From NCBI RefSeq assembly GCF_039908635.1, contig NZ_CP150918.1:5038001-5102000 (forward strand): a DNA stretch of 64,000 bases. The letters run 5' to 3'. The notes beneath the pieces are model-generated. The model searched no databases. It was not told the DNA's origin and saw only the letters and a list, made by a program, of their open reading frames with translations. Every line of letters begins with the position of its first letter. Positions within the stretch are counted from its first letter, which is position 1. The position numbers were made by a program, and so were the translations under genes. The DNA comes from Pseudomonas purpurea. GTDB lineage: Bacteria; Pseudomonadota; Gammaproteobacteria; Pseudomonadales; Pseudomonadaceae. Shown one piece after another: positions 21,846 through 31,230 of this stretch.

Positions 21846-22001
21846 ATGAGCAAAAACAAGCGGCCCAACAAGGCCAAATCCATCATCGCCCAGCCACTGT
21901 TCCGCAGCCGTCAGGAACCCGCCGCCAAGGGCAAAGGCAGCTACCGCCGCGAAGCCTTCCAGTCTAAAAGCTGGGAGGCTTCTTACTTTCTGACCGCCTA
22001 A
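21846..22001 (+). CDS. arfA: Alternative ribosome-rescue factor ArfA
   Basis: Backup system for freeing ribosomes stalled on mRNAs without a stop codon; ArfA recruits release factor RF2 when trans-translation fails. 51 residues. The family core is plain: PLFRSRQE, KGKGSYRR, then WEAS. I start at the ATG at 21846 with GAGAGAAA upstream. The last coding third contains a 12-bp hairpin (21951-21982) that ends 16 bases before the stop codon. In E. coli arfA such a hairpin causes RNase III cleavage or termination, so the normal product is a tagged and degraded nonstop peptide and ArfA accumulates only when tmRNA is overloaded. Confidence 0.88.
   Translation: MSKNKRPNKAKSIIAQPLFRSRQEPAAKGKGSYRREAFQSKSWEASYFLTA
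21951..21982 (+). promoter_or_regulatory. Hairpin inside the arfA coding region
   Basis: GAAGCCTTCCAG (21951-21962), loop TCTAAAAG, CTGGGAGGCTTC (21971-21982): 12 pairs with one G-U, followed by TTACTTTCT. It lies within codons 36-46. Its place before the stop matches the regulatory hairpin known in arfA of other bacteria. Confidence 0.7.
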
Positions 22002-22063
22002 AGCAAACACCCCCCTCCCCGTGATAAGGTCCCACCCTGAATTCGTATTCTCTGGACCCGTGC

Positions 22064-23386
22064 ATGCCCTTTTGTAACTCCCGCCGTTGGCACCTGCGCC
22101 AATTGATGACTGCCGCAAGCCTTGTTCTGCTGGTTGCCTGTGCGGAAAAACCGACCGCCGCCGACGCCCAACCCCTTCAGACCGTTCCTGCCGTCCCCGC
22201 ACCCGCCGTGATTCCCCCGGTGGTGCCAGCAGGCGAAAACCTGGAGATCCAGCCGACCCAGACCTTCGCCGAATGGCAGTCAGGTTTCCGCAAGGACGCC
22301 CTGGCCGCCGGTATCCGTGCCGAACTGTTCGACCGCGCCTTCGCCGACGTATCGCCGGACATGAGCGTCATCAAGGCCGACCGCAGCCAGCCTGAATTCT
22401 CCCGCCCGGTGTGGGAATACCTCGATGGCGCCTTGTCGCCCGTGCGTGTGCGTAAAGGTCAGGCGCTGATCAATCAATACGCCGACACCCTGCAAAGCAT
22501 CGAGCAACGTTATGGCGTGGATCGTCAGGCGCTCGTGTCGGTCTGGGGCATGGAAAGCAACTTTGGCCAGTTCCAGGGCAACAAGTCGGTGATCCGCTCG
22601 CTGGCAACCCTGGCCTACGAAGGTCGCCGCCCGGGCTTCGCCCACGCCCAATTGCTGGCCGCCCTGCAAATCCTGCAACAAGGTGATATCGAGCCCGAGA
22701 AGATGCTCGGCTCCTGGGCAGGCGCCATGGGCCAGACCCAGTTCATCCCGACCACCTACAACACCCATGCCGTGGACTTCGATGGCGATGGTCGACGTGA
22801 CATCTGGGGCAGCCCGGCCGACGCCCTCGCGTCCACCGCACACTACCTGCAAAGCTCAGGCTGGCAGCGTGGACAACCGTGGGGGTTTGAGGTGCAACTG
22901 GCGAAAGGTTTCGATTATTCGCTGGCCGACGGCGCAACCCGCAGAACGGTTGCCGAGTGGATGCAACTGGGCCTGACCCTGCCCAACGGTGCCAACGTAC
23001 CGGCCGGCTCCGAACACCTGTCCGCCGCCCTGCTGTTACCCGCAGGCTATCGCGGCCCGGCGTTCCTGGTCCTCGACAACTTCCGCGCCATTCTCAAGTA
23101 CAACAACTCGTCGTCCTATGCGTTGGCCGTGAGCCTGTTGTCGCAACGCTTCAGCGGTGCCGGCCTGATCAACGGCGAATGGCCGAAGGATGACCTGCCG
23201 CTGAGCCGCAGTGAACGGATTGAACTGCAGAACCTGCTGAGCGCCCATCAGTACGACGCCGGGACTGCCGACGGCATCATTGGCGCCAACACCCGCAAAG
23301 CGATTCGCAGCGCCCAGCAGTCGTTTGGCTGGCCGGCGGATGGCTATCCGACGCACAAGCTGCTCGAAGGCCTTCGTAACCGCTGA
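22064..23386 (+). CDS. MltB-family lytic murein transglycosylase with peptidoglycan-binding domain
   Basis: Lipoprotein that cleaves the MurNAc-GlcNAc bond with formation of 1,6-anhydroMurNAc. 440 residues. The signal ends in the lipobox LLVAC (Cys about residue 26), then a Pro/Ala/Val linker, the SLT fold with catalytic Glu in GMESNFG (about 165), GAMGQTQFIPTTY and DFDGDGRRDIW, and a C-terminal PG_binding_1 domain (about 380-440, DGIIGANTRKAIRSAQ). The same fold without the C-terminal domain is found in mltB at 29057-30067. It corresponds to the SltB3-type enzyme of P. aeruginosa. Confidence 0.9.
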   Translation: MPFCNSRRWHLRQLMTAASLVLLVACAEKPTAADAQPLQTVPAVPAPAVIPPVVPAGENLEIQPTQTFAEWQSGFRKDALAAGIRAELFDRAFADVSPDMSVIKADRSQPEFSRPVWEYLDGALSPVRVRKGQALINQYADTLQSIEQRYGVDRQALVSVWGMESNFGQFQGNKSVIRSLATLAYEGRRPGFAHAQLLAALQILQQGDIEPEKMLGSWAGAMGQTQFIPTTYNTHAVDFDGDGRRDIWGSPADALASTAHYLQSSGWQRGQPWGFEVQLAKGFDYSLADGATRRTVAEWMQLGLTLPNGANVPAGSEHLSAALLLPAGYRGPAFLVLDNFRAILKYNNSSSYALAVSLLSQRFSGAGLINGEWPKDDLPLSRSERIELQNLLSAHQYDAGTADGIIGANTRKAIRSAQQSFGWPADGYPTHKLLEGLRNR

Positions 23387-23401
23387 GGCTCGGCCTCAAT
23401 C

Positions 23402-23532
23402 TGTGGCGAGGGAGCTTGCTCCCGCTGAGGTGCGAAGCACCTCCAATTGGGTAAATGCGCAGTACCTGCAAGAGCCCGTTGACCGAACGACGACTGCTTC
23501 GCAGCCGAGCGGGAGCAAGCTCCCTCGCCACA
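23402..23532. repeat. REPIN, class A
   Basis: Inverted pair TGTGGCGAGGGAGCTTGCTCC (23402) and its mirror (ends 23532) in the convergent gap between the transglycosylase gene and ldcA. Confidence 0.88.
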
Positions 23533-23544
23533 AAAGCCACGCGC

Positions 23545-24493
23545 CTAGCGAACGACCACATCCTGCTCCAGCACCAATTCCTTGTTCCCCGCATCCAGCC
23601 GCACCAATGCGCCCATGGGCAGCGTCAGGTTCGGGTCGCAATGACCGCTGCGCCAACCGGCCAGTACGGGAATGCAGTACGGTTCAAAGGTTTGCTTGAG
23701 CAGCCGCGCCAACGCGTCCGCGTCCACCCCCGCCACATCTCCCACCAGCACACCCCGCAACGGGCTCAATTTGCCTGCCAGGCGCAGATGCGTCAGCAAC
23801 CGGTCGATGCGGTAGAGCGGCTCGTTTACATCCTCGATGAACAGAATGCCCCCGTCGGCATCGATTTCGAAGGGCGTGCCCAAGGTCGCGGCAATCATCG
23901 ACAGGTTACCGCCGATCAACCGTCCACGAGCGATGCCTGGCTCAATCGTGGTCAAGGGGTAGGCCACCGGGTGCGCGAGCAGGCTTGCGGTCTTGAGCTG
24001 GCCTCTGAGCAGGCTGAACATCGCCGACTCGGTCGGTTGCTGTTTGTCGCCCAGCAGGTCGGCGTTGAGCATCGGCCCATGGAAGGTCACGAACCCCGCA
24101 TAACGGCTGATGGCCAGATGCAGCGCGGTGATGTCGCTGTAGCCGACAAACGGCTTGGCGTTGCGTCTCAGCAGGTCAAAATCTATCCGGTCGAGCAACC
24201 TCGGGCTGCCATAACCGCCGCGAAGGCAGAGAATGGCGTCGATTGCCGGGTCGGCAAAAGCATCGTGCAGATCCTTGAGGCGCACCTCGTCGCTGCCCGC
24301 CAGGTAGCCGTCACTCTCTGCCACCCCTGGGAAAATCTTCAGCGAGTAACCGCGAGCACGCATCCACTGAAAGGCCTTTTCGGTGTCCAGTGGTGCCGGC
24401 CCCTGCGGGGGCAATGACGCCAATCCGTCCTTCGACGGGCAATGCCGGAACCGGGGTGTGTTCACTAATTAGGTGAGGCGAACGAGCGCTCAT
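23545..24493 (-). pseudogene. ldcA: LD-carboxypeptidase LdcA, one-base frameshift (likely sequence error)
   Basis: Cytoplasmic serine peptidase that removes D-Ala from recycled tetrapeptides. The frame from 24493 reads MSARSPHLISEHTPVPALP up to GVIAPAG; the family sequence continues in the +1 frame as PAPLDTEKAFQWMRARGY to the end at 23545. Deleting one G of the run at 24400-24403 gives a clean 315-residue protein. The triad residues are intact: Ser in FVGYSDITALH, Glu in FIEDVNEPLYRID, His in GWRSGHCDPN. AGGGAGA precedes the start. A conserved recycling enzyme is unlikely to be dead, so I infer an artefact. Confidence 0.85.
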
Positions 24494-24624
24494 CCATGAT
24501 TCTCCCTGCGTAAAGATATCAACGCACAGTAGACGGGATTGTTTGCAAACAGAAGAGGGTCAGCCGTCCCACGGGGTGCAGGAAAAGACTGAAGGTGACG
24601 TAGCACCGAAGTCAGCGCCGGGAC

Positions 24625-24661
24625 ACAAAAATGCCCGCAAGGTGTAAACCTTGCGGGCATT
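24625..24661 (-). terminator. Terminator of the lipA transcript
   Basis: AATGCCCGCAAGG, loop of 6, CCTTGCGGGCATT: a perfect 13-bp stem, followed on the minus strand by TTTTGT. It lies 6 bases after the lipA stop. Confidence 0.85.
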
Positions 24662-24666
24662 GCGGG

Positions 24667-25692
24667 TCAGGACGACATCAACTCGGCCTTGACCAGTTTC
24701 GCCTGTTCATCGGCGTGGTACGAGGAACGCACCAGCGGGCCCGACGCGACGTTCTTGAAGCCCATCTTGTAACCTTCCTCGGCGAACCAGGCGAAGGTGT
24801 CCGGGTGCACGAAACGCTGCACCGGCAAGTGGCTGCGCGACGGTTGCAGGTACTGGCCCAGGGTCAGCATGTCGATGTCGTGTTCGCGCATGCGCTTCAT
24901 GACTTCGATCACTTCTTCATCGGTTTCGCCCAGGCCCAGCATCAAGCCGGACTTGGTCGGAATGTGCGGCATCATCTGCTTGAAGCGTTGCAGCAGGGTC
25001 AGCGACCACTGGTAATCGGAGCCCGGACGCGCAGCCTTGTACAGGCGCGGCACGGTTTCCAGGTTGTGGTTGAACACATCCGGTGGCTCGGCCGCGGTGA
25101 TTTCCAGCGCTACATCCATGCGGCCACGGTAGTCCGGGACCAGGGTTTCGAGCTGTACGTTCGGCGACAGCTTGCGGATTTCGCGGATGCAGTCGGCAAA
25201 GTGCTGGGCACCGCCATCACGCAGGTCGTCTCGGTCAACCGAGGTGATCACCACGTACTTCAGGCGCAGGTCAGCGATGGCGATGGCCAGGCTTTCCGGT
25301 TCGTTGACGTCCAGTGGCTTCGGACGACCGTGGCCCACGTCGCAGAACGGGCAGCGACGGGTGCAGATGTCGCCCATGATCATGAAGGTCGCGGTGCCAC
25401 CGGAGAAGCATTCGCCCAGGTTCGGGCAGGACGCCTCTTCGCAGACGCTGTGCAGCTTGTGTTTGCGCAGCAAGGCCTTGATGCGGTCGACTTCCGGGGA
25501 AACCGGAATACGCACGCGAATCCAGTCGGGTTTCTTCGGCAACTCGGTGGTCGGAATGATCTTCACCGGAATGCGCGCAACCTTCTCGGCGCCCCGCAGC
25601 TTGACGCCCGCCTCAACTTTCGGACGGGGCGCGCGCTCGGAGATATCCAGCGTCGGGATCAGGGTTTGCACAGCGTCTTGCGCAGTAGTCAT
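24667..25692 (-). CDS. lipA: Lipoyl synthase
   Basis: Radical-SAM enzyme that inserts two sulfurs into octanoyl groups bound to E2 and GcvH proteins. 341 residues. The auxiliary cluster cysteines are in [12 protein letters not shown] (about residue 85-96), the radical-SAM CxxxCxxC in CTRRCPFC, and the C-terminal RSSYHADE Ser motif is present. It follows lipB by one base and ends at a strong terminator, so it is the last gene of the long minus-strand cluster. Confidence 0.96.
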   Translation of the reverse strand: MTTAQDAVQTLIPTLDISERAPRPKVEAGVKLRGAEKVARIPVKIIPTTELPKKPDWIRVRIPVSPEVDRIKALLRKHKLHSVCEEASCPNLGECFSGGTATFMIMGDICTRRCPFCDVGHGRPKPLDVNEPESLAIAIADLRLKYVVITSVDRDDLRDGGAQHFADCIREIRKLSPNVQLETLVPDYRGRMDVALEITAAEPPDVFNHNLETVPRLYKAARPGSDYQWSLTLLQRFKQMMPHIPTKSGLMLGLGETDEEVIEVMKRMREHDIDMLTLGQYLQPSRSHLPVQRFVHPDTFAWFAEEGYKMGFKNVASGPLVRSSYHADEQAKLVKAELMSS

Positions 25693-25693
25693 A

Positions 25694-26344
25694 TCAGTCG
25701 ATTCCGCCCGTTAGGGTCGTCTGCTCAGCATAGTCGAGGTGTTTGACGAGCTGCGCACGCAGCCGGGCACTTACCTCGGCAAATTCAATCGGCCCGGTGT
25801 GATCACGCAGCTGGGTCATTGCCAGCCCGGCGTAGCCACAGGGATTAATCCGTCGGAACGGCTCCAGGTCCATATCCACGTTCAGGGCCAGGCCATGAAA
25901 GGAGCAACCGTGGCGGATCCGCAGACCCAGCGAAGCGATTTTCGCCCCGTCGACATACACGCCCGGCGCGTCGGGCTTGGCCACGGCGGTAACGCCGTAA
26001 CTGGCCAGCAACTCGATCAGGCACTGTTCCATGCGGCTGACCAGGTCACGCACACCGAACCCCAGTTTGCGCACATCCAGCAGCAGGTAGGCGACCAACT
26101 GGCCGGGGCCGTGGTAGGTCACTTGACCGCCGCGGTCGGCCTGCACCACCGGGATGTCGCCGGGCAGCAGCAAGTGCTCGGCCTTGCCAGCCTGCCCCTG
26201 AGTGAACACCGGCAGGTGCTCGACCAGCCAGATTTCATCGGGGGCCGTACTGCCGCGTTCGTTGGTAAACCGTTGCATGGCCTGCCAGACCGGCTCGTAA
26301 GCCATCTGGCCGAGCTCGCGAAAGCCGAGCGGAGCGGACATCAC
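25694..26344 (-). CDS. lipB: Octanoyl-ACP:protein octanoyltransferase
   Basis: Transfers octanoate from ACP to lipoyl domains, the substrate that LipA then thiolates. 216 residues. Seen: [16 protein letters not shown] in the acyl-binding site, Lys in GAKIASLG and the acyl-thioester Cys in NPCGYAGL (about residue 169). Its start overlaps the stop of the ybeD-like gene by 4 bases and lipA follows after one base: tight translational coupling. Confidence 0.96.
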   Translation of the reverse strand: MMSAPLGFRELGQMAYEPVWQAMQRFTNERGSTAPDEIWLVEHLPVFTQGQAGKAEHLLLPGDIPVVQADRGGQVTYHGPGQLVAYLLLDVRKLGFGVRDLVSRMEQCLIELLASYGVTAVAKPDAPGVYVDGAKIASLGLRIRHGCSFHGLALNVDMDLEPFRRINPCGYAGLAMTQLRDHTGPIEFAEVSARLRAQLVKHLDYAEQTTLTGGID

Positions 26345-26616
26345 AGCACCATGTGTACGAAACCGGTCGCTCGCAACTCGCTGTTGATGTCGTACAGCTG
26401 TTCTTGACCGGTGGCGATGATGTGCAACTGGATGGTCGTGTACTTGCCATTGGTACTCTGACGCTCGGCCAGGGTCTTATGGTCTACGGTGGCATGCTTC
26501 TCGAGGATCGCGATGATCGTGTCCTTGAAACCCACGCCGGTGTCGCCGATCACCTTGATTGGGTAATCCGCGCAAGGGAATTCGATCTTTGGCGCCTTTA
26601 CTTCTGTGTCTGTCAT
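26341..26616 (-). CDS. ybeD: DUF493/YbeD family protein
   Basis: 91 residues, small alpha/beta protein of the DUF493 family with an ACT-like fold; no reaction is established, but it is constantly linked to lipB. Features: [17 protein letters not shown] at the N-terminus and [17 protein letters not shown] in the middle. The last 4 bases overlap the lipB start. Confidence 0.9.
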   Translation of the reverse strand: MTDTEVKAPKIEFPCADYPIKVIGDTGVGFKDTIIAILEKHATVDHKTLAERQSTNGKYTTIQLHIIATGQEQLYDINSELRATGFVHMVL

Positions 26617-26648
26617 GGCGTAACGGCCTCGTAAGCCGTGGCGACGGA

Positions 26649-26683
26649 CATGCCCCCAACCCTACATCAGGGAGAGGGGCATG
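26649..26683 (-). other. Two-tier hairpin after dacA
   Basis: CATGCCCC..GGGGCATG outer stem and CCCT..AGGG inner stem, in the gap between dacA and ybeD. No U tract; it may protect the dacA mRNA end or reduce read-through. Confidence 0.35.
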
Positions 26684-26696
26684 CAGGTCGACAATA

Positions 26697-27854
26697 TCAG
26701 TTGAACAAGCCGAAGAAGAATAGACGGATGCTATCCCACATGCGGCGGAAGATACCACCTTCGTCGACCGAGTCCAGAGCGATCAGGTTGGCGCTGTGCA
26801 CCACTTTGTCGTCCAGTTTCACTTCGACTTTACCAATCACGTCGCCCTTGGCGATCGGCGCGACCAGTTGCGGGTTCATGGTCATGCTGGCAGCGAGCTT
26901 TTTCAGCTGGCCTTTTGGCAGGGTCATGGTCAGGTCTTCAGCCAGGCCAGCCTTGACCTGGTTAGTGGTGCCTTTCCAGACTGGAGCCTGGGCCAGTTCT
27001 GCGCCCTTCTGGTAGAAGGTCTGGGTTTCGAAGAAGCGGAAACCGTAGGTCAGCAGTTTCTGGGTTTCGGCAGCACGAGCGGATTCGCTGTTGGTGCCAA
27101 ACACCACGGCGATCAGGCGCATGCCATCACGTACGGCCGAGGACACCATGCAGTAGCCGGCTTCGTCGGTGTGACCGGTTTTCAGACCGTCAACGGTCTT
27201 GTCACGCCACAACAGCAGGTTGCGGTTCGGTTGCTTGATGCCGTTCCAGAAGAACTCTTTCTGCGAGTAGATCGCATAGTGAGCCGGGTCTTCGTGGATG
27301 ATCGCGCGAGCCAGTACGGCCATGTCGTGAGCCGACGAGTAGTGCTCAGGGTTCGGCAGACCGGTCGGGTTCATGAAGTGGCTGTTGGTCATGCCCAGAT
27401 CGGTAACGGTCTTGTTCATGACGTCGGCGAAGGCGTCTTCGCTGCCGGCGATGTGCTCGGAGAGCGCAACACTGGCGTCGTTACCCGACTGAATGATGAT
27501 GCCGTGCAACAGGTCGCTGACGGTCACCTGCGAGCCGACCTTGATGAACATCCGCGAGCCGCCAGTACGCCAGGCGTTTTCGCTGACGGTAACCGGGTCG
27601 TTCTCGCCGATCTGGCCGCGACGGATTTCCAGGGTCGCGATGTACGCGGTCATCAGCTTGGTCAGGCTGGCCGGTGGCAGGCGCTGGTCACCGTTGTTCT
27701 CGACCAGCACGTTACCGCTGCTGGCGTCCATGAGCACATAGGCTTTGGCGGCCAGTTGTGGGGCAGACGGCATCATCTCGACCGCGAAAGCGGCAGGCGA
27801 GAGGAGCAGCGGGACTAGCAGGCACAGGCGTTTGGCAAAGGTGGTGATGTTCAT
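26697..27854 (-). CDS. dacA: D-alanyl-D-alanine carboxypeptidase (PBP5/6 type)
   Basis: Low-molecular-weight PBP that removes the terminal D-Ala from pentapeptides, held at the periplasmic face of the inner membrane by a C-terminal amphipathic helix. 385 residues. Signal peptide (LCLLVPLLLSPAAFAVE), active-site SxxK in SLTKLM (about residue 64), SGN and KTGHT, then PBP5_C domain and the terminal segment MWDSIRLFFFGLFN. Pseudomonas databases also call this locus dacC. It neighbours rlpA, mltB, rodA and mrdA, all cell-wall elongation genes. Two small hairpins lie in its leader (27855-27930). Confidence 0.93.
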   Translation of the reverse strand: MNITTFAKRLCLLVPLLLSPAAFAVEMMPSAPQLAAKAYVLMDASSGNVLVENNGDQRLPPASLTKLMTAYIATLEIRRGQIGENDPVTVSENAWRTGGSRMFIKVGSQVTVSDLLHGIIIQSGNDASVALSEHIAGSEDAFADVMNKTVTDLGMTNSHFMNPTGLPNPEHYSSAHDMAVLARAIIHEDPAHYAIYSQKEFFWNGIKQPNRNLLLWRDKTVDGLKTGHTDEAGYCMVSSAVRDGMRLIAVVFGTNSESARAAETQKLLTYGFRFFETQTFYQKGAELAQAPVWKGTTNQVKAGLAEDLTMTLPKGQLKKLAASMTMNPQLVAPIAKGDVIGKVEVKLDDKVVHSANLIALDSVDEGGIFRRMWDSIRLFFFGLFN

Positions 27855-28046
27855 CCGTCTCTCGAAATCGCTAATGGAAACTGCCCTACGGGCAAAACTA
27901 ATCAGACAGCCATGCAGGCATGGAGCCTGCGGGTTGTCGCGTGTTCAGTTGTTCACTCTCTGACCCTTGCCGGGTTTTTGTTGTTCGACGAGCCAACAAC
28001 CAGGTTCCCCCCCCAAACCGCAAGCGAACCTTGAATCAGGTATTAC

Positions 28047-29057
28047 TTACTCGGCGGTGACCAGGCTCGGCGAACCGAGATTGGCCAGGCGCACGCTGTT
28101 CTGCACTTGCTGGATTTCACCCTGCGAACCGATTGGCCCCAGGCGAACCCGGTGCAACGTCTGTTGATTGCGCACGATCGAGCTGATGAACACCGGAGCG
28201 CTCACCATCCCGCTGAGCTTCGATCTCAGGAGCTCTGCAGCGTCCGGGTTGGCGAACGCGCCCACCTGCAGATACTGGCCAGAGGCTGGTACAGAAGCGT
28301 TTTTTTTTGCATCCATCTGCACGGGCACGATGGCCGCGGCGTGTTGCTGCGGCGGTGGCGTCCATTGCTCGACGGTGCCGGTCGATGCGGTGATCACCGG
28401 CGCGGCGTTTTGCGCGACCTGTGGCTCGTTAAGCATCAACGGTGCCGGGCGACCTTTCTGGGCCCACCATGTCTGTGGGTCGATGCCTTCTACCTTGACC
28501 CGCGCGGTGCCGGTCTCGGCGTAACCGAGTTTCTTGGCCGCCGCATAGGACAAGTCGATGATGCGGTCCGAATAGAACGGCCCACGGTCGTTGACCCGCA
28601 GGATCACCGTGCGATTGTTGTCCAGGTTGGTCACCCGAACGTAACTCGGCAACGGCAGGGTCTTGTGCGCGGCACTCATGCCGTACAGGTCATAGACTTC
28701 GCCGTTGGCAGTGTTCTGGCCATGGAACTTGGTGCCGTACCAGGACGCAGTGCCCGAAGCCACGTAGGTCTTGGACTCTTGCATCGGGAAATACGTCTTG
28801 CCCAGCACGGTGTACGGGTTGGCTTTATAAGCGCCGGTGTGCAGGGTCGGGGTGGCATCCGGGATGCGCGAAACATCGACGTCCCACCACGGCGCGCCAT
28901 CCTTGTGGGCCCGGTTGATGTCCAGGCCCGGCATGGCGCGTACGCCTGCGGTGGATTTTTGCTGGGGGGCGCGACTGGTCGAACAACTGACCACGAGCAA
29001 CGACAACGCGGCGAAAGCCACCAGCTTCAGGGGTTTGCGGATTGGCGATGCCAGCAT
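28047..29057 (-). CDS. rlpA: Septal ring lytic transglycosylase RlpA
   Basis: Outer-membrane lipoprotein that in P. aeruginosa cleaves peptidoglycan strands lacking stem peptides and helps daughter-cell separation. 336 residues. Lipobox LLVVSC (Cys about 25). Double-psi beta-barrel at about 98-190 with GTASWYGTKFHGQ and the catalytic Asp/His region (VNDRGPFYSDRIIDLS), Pro/Ala linker, and a C-terminal SPOR domain (about 260-330, YLQVGAFANPDAAELL) for binding denuded glycans. The start codon overlaps the mltB stop by one base (TAATG). Confidence 0.94.
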   Translation of the reverse strand: MLASPIRKPLKLVAFAALSLLVVSCSTSRAPQQKSTAGVRAMPGLDINRAHKDGAPWWDVDVSRIPDATPTLHTGAYKANPYTVLGKTYFPMQESKTYVASGTASWYGTKFHGQNTANGEVYDLYGMSAAHKTLPLPSYVRVTNLDNNRTVILRVNDRGPFYSDRIIDLSYAAAKKLGYAETGTARVKVEGIDPQTWWAQKGRPAPLMLNEPQVAQNAAPVITASTGTVEQWTPPPQQHAAAIVPVQMDAKKNASVPASGQYLQVGAFANPDAAELLRSKLSGMVSAPVFISSIVRNQQTLHRVRLGPIGSQGEIQQVQNSVRLANLGSPSLVTAE

Positions 29058-30067
29058 TACTTGACGCCCCGTGCTTGGACCAGCATTTCAGACAACTGAT
29101 GTACAGCCATGGCGTACATCACGCTGCGGTTATAACGCGTAATCGCGTAAAAATTCTTCAGGCCCATCCAGTATTCAGGGCCATTGTCACCTTCCAGGCG
29201 GAATGCGGTGACGGGCATATCGTCGCGCAGCGCATCATGACTCGACCAACCCAGGGCTCGCAACTCCCCGACGGTTTTCGTCGGTTCGATGCCCGTGGTC
29301 AAACCTTCGTCGACCCGGTCGCCGCGAACATCGGCGCGGCTGACCACAGGCAACCCGGCCTCCCAGCCGTGACGCTTGAAGTAGCTGGCGACGCTGCCAA
29401 TGGCATCGTCCGCGTTGGTCCAGATATTGATGTGGCCATCGCCGTCAAAATCCACCGCGTAGGCGCGAAAACTGCTCGGCATGAACTGCGGCAGCCCCAT
29501 GGCGCCGGCGTACGAGCCTTTAAGCGTCAGCGGGTCGACCTGCTCTTCGCGGGCCAGCAGCAGGAACTCGCGCAATTCCTTGCGGAAGAACTCGGCACGA
29601 GGAGGATAGTCGAAGCCCAGCGTGGAGAGCGCGTCGATCACCCGATAATTGCCGGTATTGCGGCCGAAAAAGGTTTCAACGCCGATGATCGAGACGATCA
29701 CCTGGGCCGGTACGCCGTATTCCTGCTCGGCACGGGCCAGCACGGCTTCGTGCTGACGCCAGAAATCCACACCGCGAGCGACTCGCGCGTCGGTGAGGAA
29801 CATGGGCCGGTATTCCTTCCACTGCTTGACCCGCTCGGCAGGCCGGGAGATGGCGTCGAGGATCGACTGCTTGCGCTCGGCTTCGCGGAACACGCCCATC
29901 AGCTGTTCACCGGCAAAACCGTAGTCGCGGGTCATTTCACCGACGAACTCGGCCACTTGGGGCGAGCCTTCATAATCGCCGGCCAGCGCTTCCTGCGCCG
30001 CCCCCAGGATGCCTACCAGGCCGACCCACGGAGCGTATCGAGTCGCCCAGCCACGCATTACGTGCAT
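29057..30067 (-). CDS. mltB: Membrane-bound lytic murein transglycosylase B
   Basis: Lytic transglycosylase, about 336 residues. Catalytic Glu is in GVETFFG; DFDGDGHINIW and GAMGLPQFMPSSF are family hallmarks. I prefer the ATG at 30067 (MHVMRGWATRYAPW), seven bases after GGTGAAG, over the longer frame from 30103, which would overlap rodA. The N-terminus has a hydrophobic signal-like stretch (WVGLVGILGAAQEALAG) without an obvious lipobox Cys, matching the soluble SltB1 type rather than E. coli MltB. It is coupled to rlpA. Confidence 0.9.
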   Translation of the reverse strand: MHVMRGWATRYAPWVGLVGILGAAQEALAGDYEGSPQVAEFVGEMTRDYGFAGEQLMGVFREAERKQSILDAISRPAERVKQWKEYRPMFLTDARVARGVDFWRQHEAVLARAEQEYGVPAQVIVSIIGVETFFGRNTGNYRVIDALSTLGFDYPPRAEFFRKELREFLLLAREEQVDPLTLKGSYAGAMGLPQFMPSSFRAYAVDFDGDGHINIWTNADDAIGSVASYFKRHGWEAGLPVVSRADVRGDRVDEGLTTGIEPTKTVGELRALGWSSHDALRDDMPVTAFRLEGDNGPEYWMGLKNFYAITRYNRSVMYAMAVHQLSEMLVQARGVK

Positions 30068-30084
30068 TGAAATCTTCACCTTAT

Positions 30085-31230
30085 TCAAACCTGCGCGATC
30101 CACTTACGATGGGTATGGATCGACATCAAAACCCCAAACGCTGACAGCAGCGTCACCAGCGAAGTTCCTCCGTAGCTAATGAACGGCAACGGCACCCCCA
30201 CAACCGGCAACAGGCCACTGACCATACCGATGTTGACGAAAACGTAAACAAAAAACGTCATGGTCAGCGCGCCGGCCAGCAATTTGCCGAACAACGTCTG
30301 CGCCTGGGCGGTAATCACCAGGCCACGACCAATCAACAACAGGTAAATCAACAGCAAGGCACAAATGCCCACCAGGCCGAACTCTTCGCCCATCACCGCG
30401 ATGATGAAGTCGGTGTGGCTTTCAGGCAGGAAGTCCAGGTGCGACTGGGTGCCGAGCAGCCAGCCCTTGCCGAACACCCCGCCGGAGCCGATGGCGGCCT
30501 TGGACTGAATGATGTTCCAGCCAGTGCCCAGCGGATCGCTCTCCGGGTCGAGGAACGTCAGGATTCGCTGCTTCTGGTAGTCGTGCATGATGAAGAACCA
30601 CATGGCGATGGCCACGGGCACGGCGGCGGCAATCACGCTGAGGATCCAGCGCCAGCGCAGCCCGCCCATGAACAGCACGAACGCACCGCCCGCCAGGATC
30701 AGCAGCGATGTACCGAGGTCAGGCTGGCGCACGATCAGAATGAACGGAATGCCGATCAGGATCAGGCTGACCCCCACGTGCTTGAGCTGCGGAGGCAGGC
30801 TGCGCTTGGCCAGATACCAGGCGATGGTCGCCGGCATGATGATTTTCATGAACTCCGAAGGCTGGAATCGAATCACCCCCGGGATGTTGATCCAGCGCGT
30901 GGCGCCCATGGCGTTGTGGCCCATGATGTCCACCACCACCAGCAACACCACGCCGAAGACGTAGCCCAGCGGCACCCAGCGGGCCATGAACCGCGGTTCG
31001 AACTGGGCGATGACAATCATCGAGACCAGGCCGATACCAAAAGACGTCGCCTGTTTGGCCAGCAGGTCCCAGCTCTTGCCGCTGGCCGAATACAGCACAA
31101 ACAAGCTACCCGCTGCGAGGATCAGCAGCAGGATCAACAACGGACCATCAATGTGCATGCGCTGCAACAGTGTCGCGCGGCGACGCATCACATCCTCGCT
31201 GGAGAGGATGCGATCAAAGTTACTCTTCAC
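30085..31230 (-). CDS. rodA: Peptidoglycan glycosyltransferase RodA
   Basis: SEDS-family polymerase of the elongasome, working with PBP2 (next gene). 381 residues with about ten membrane helices; the essential Asp lies in the extracellular loop region DPESDPLGTGWNIIQS. The C-terminus carries the signature PLPFISYGGTS. I use the GTG at 31230 (KSNFDRILSS), ten bases after GGAGG, because the longer frame to 31353 lies inside mrdA. The start overlaps the mrdA stop by 11 bases. Confidence 0.93.
   Translation of the reverse strand: MKSNFDRILSSEDVMRRRATLLQRMHIDGPLLILLLILAAGSLFVLYSASGKSWDLLAKQATSFGIGLVSMIVIAQFEPRFMARWVPLGYVFGVVLLVVVDIMGHNAMGATRWINIPGVIRFQPSEFMKIIMPATIAWYLAKRSLPPQLKHVGVSLILIGIPFILIVRQPDLGTSLLILAGGAFVLFMGGLRWRWILSVIAAAVPVAIAMWFFIMHDYQKQRILTFLDPESDPLGTGWNIIQSKAAIGSGGVFGKGWLLGTQSHLDFLPESHTDFIIAVMGEEFGLVGICALLLIYLLLIGRGLVITAQAQTLFGKLLAGALTMTFFVYVFVNIGMVSGLLPVVGVPLPFISYGGTSLVTLLSAFGVLMSIHTHRKWIAQV

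Noticed and set aside
27855..28046. Short hairpins and a C8 run between dacA and rlpA as a small RNA
   Set aside because: Stems are only 4-6 bp, with no promoter-terminator pair; nothing beyond a leader region can be supported.
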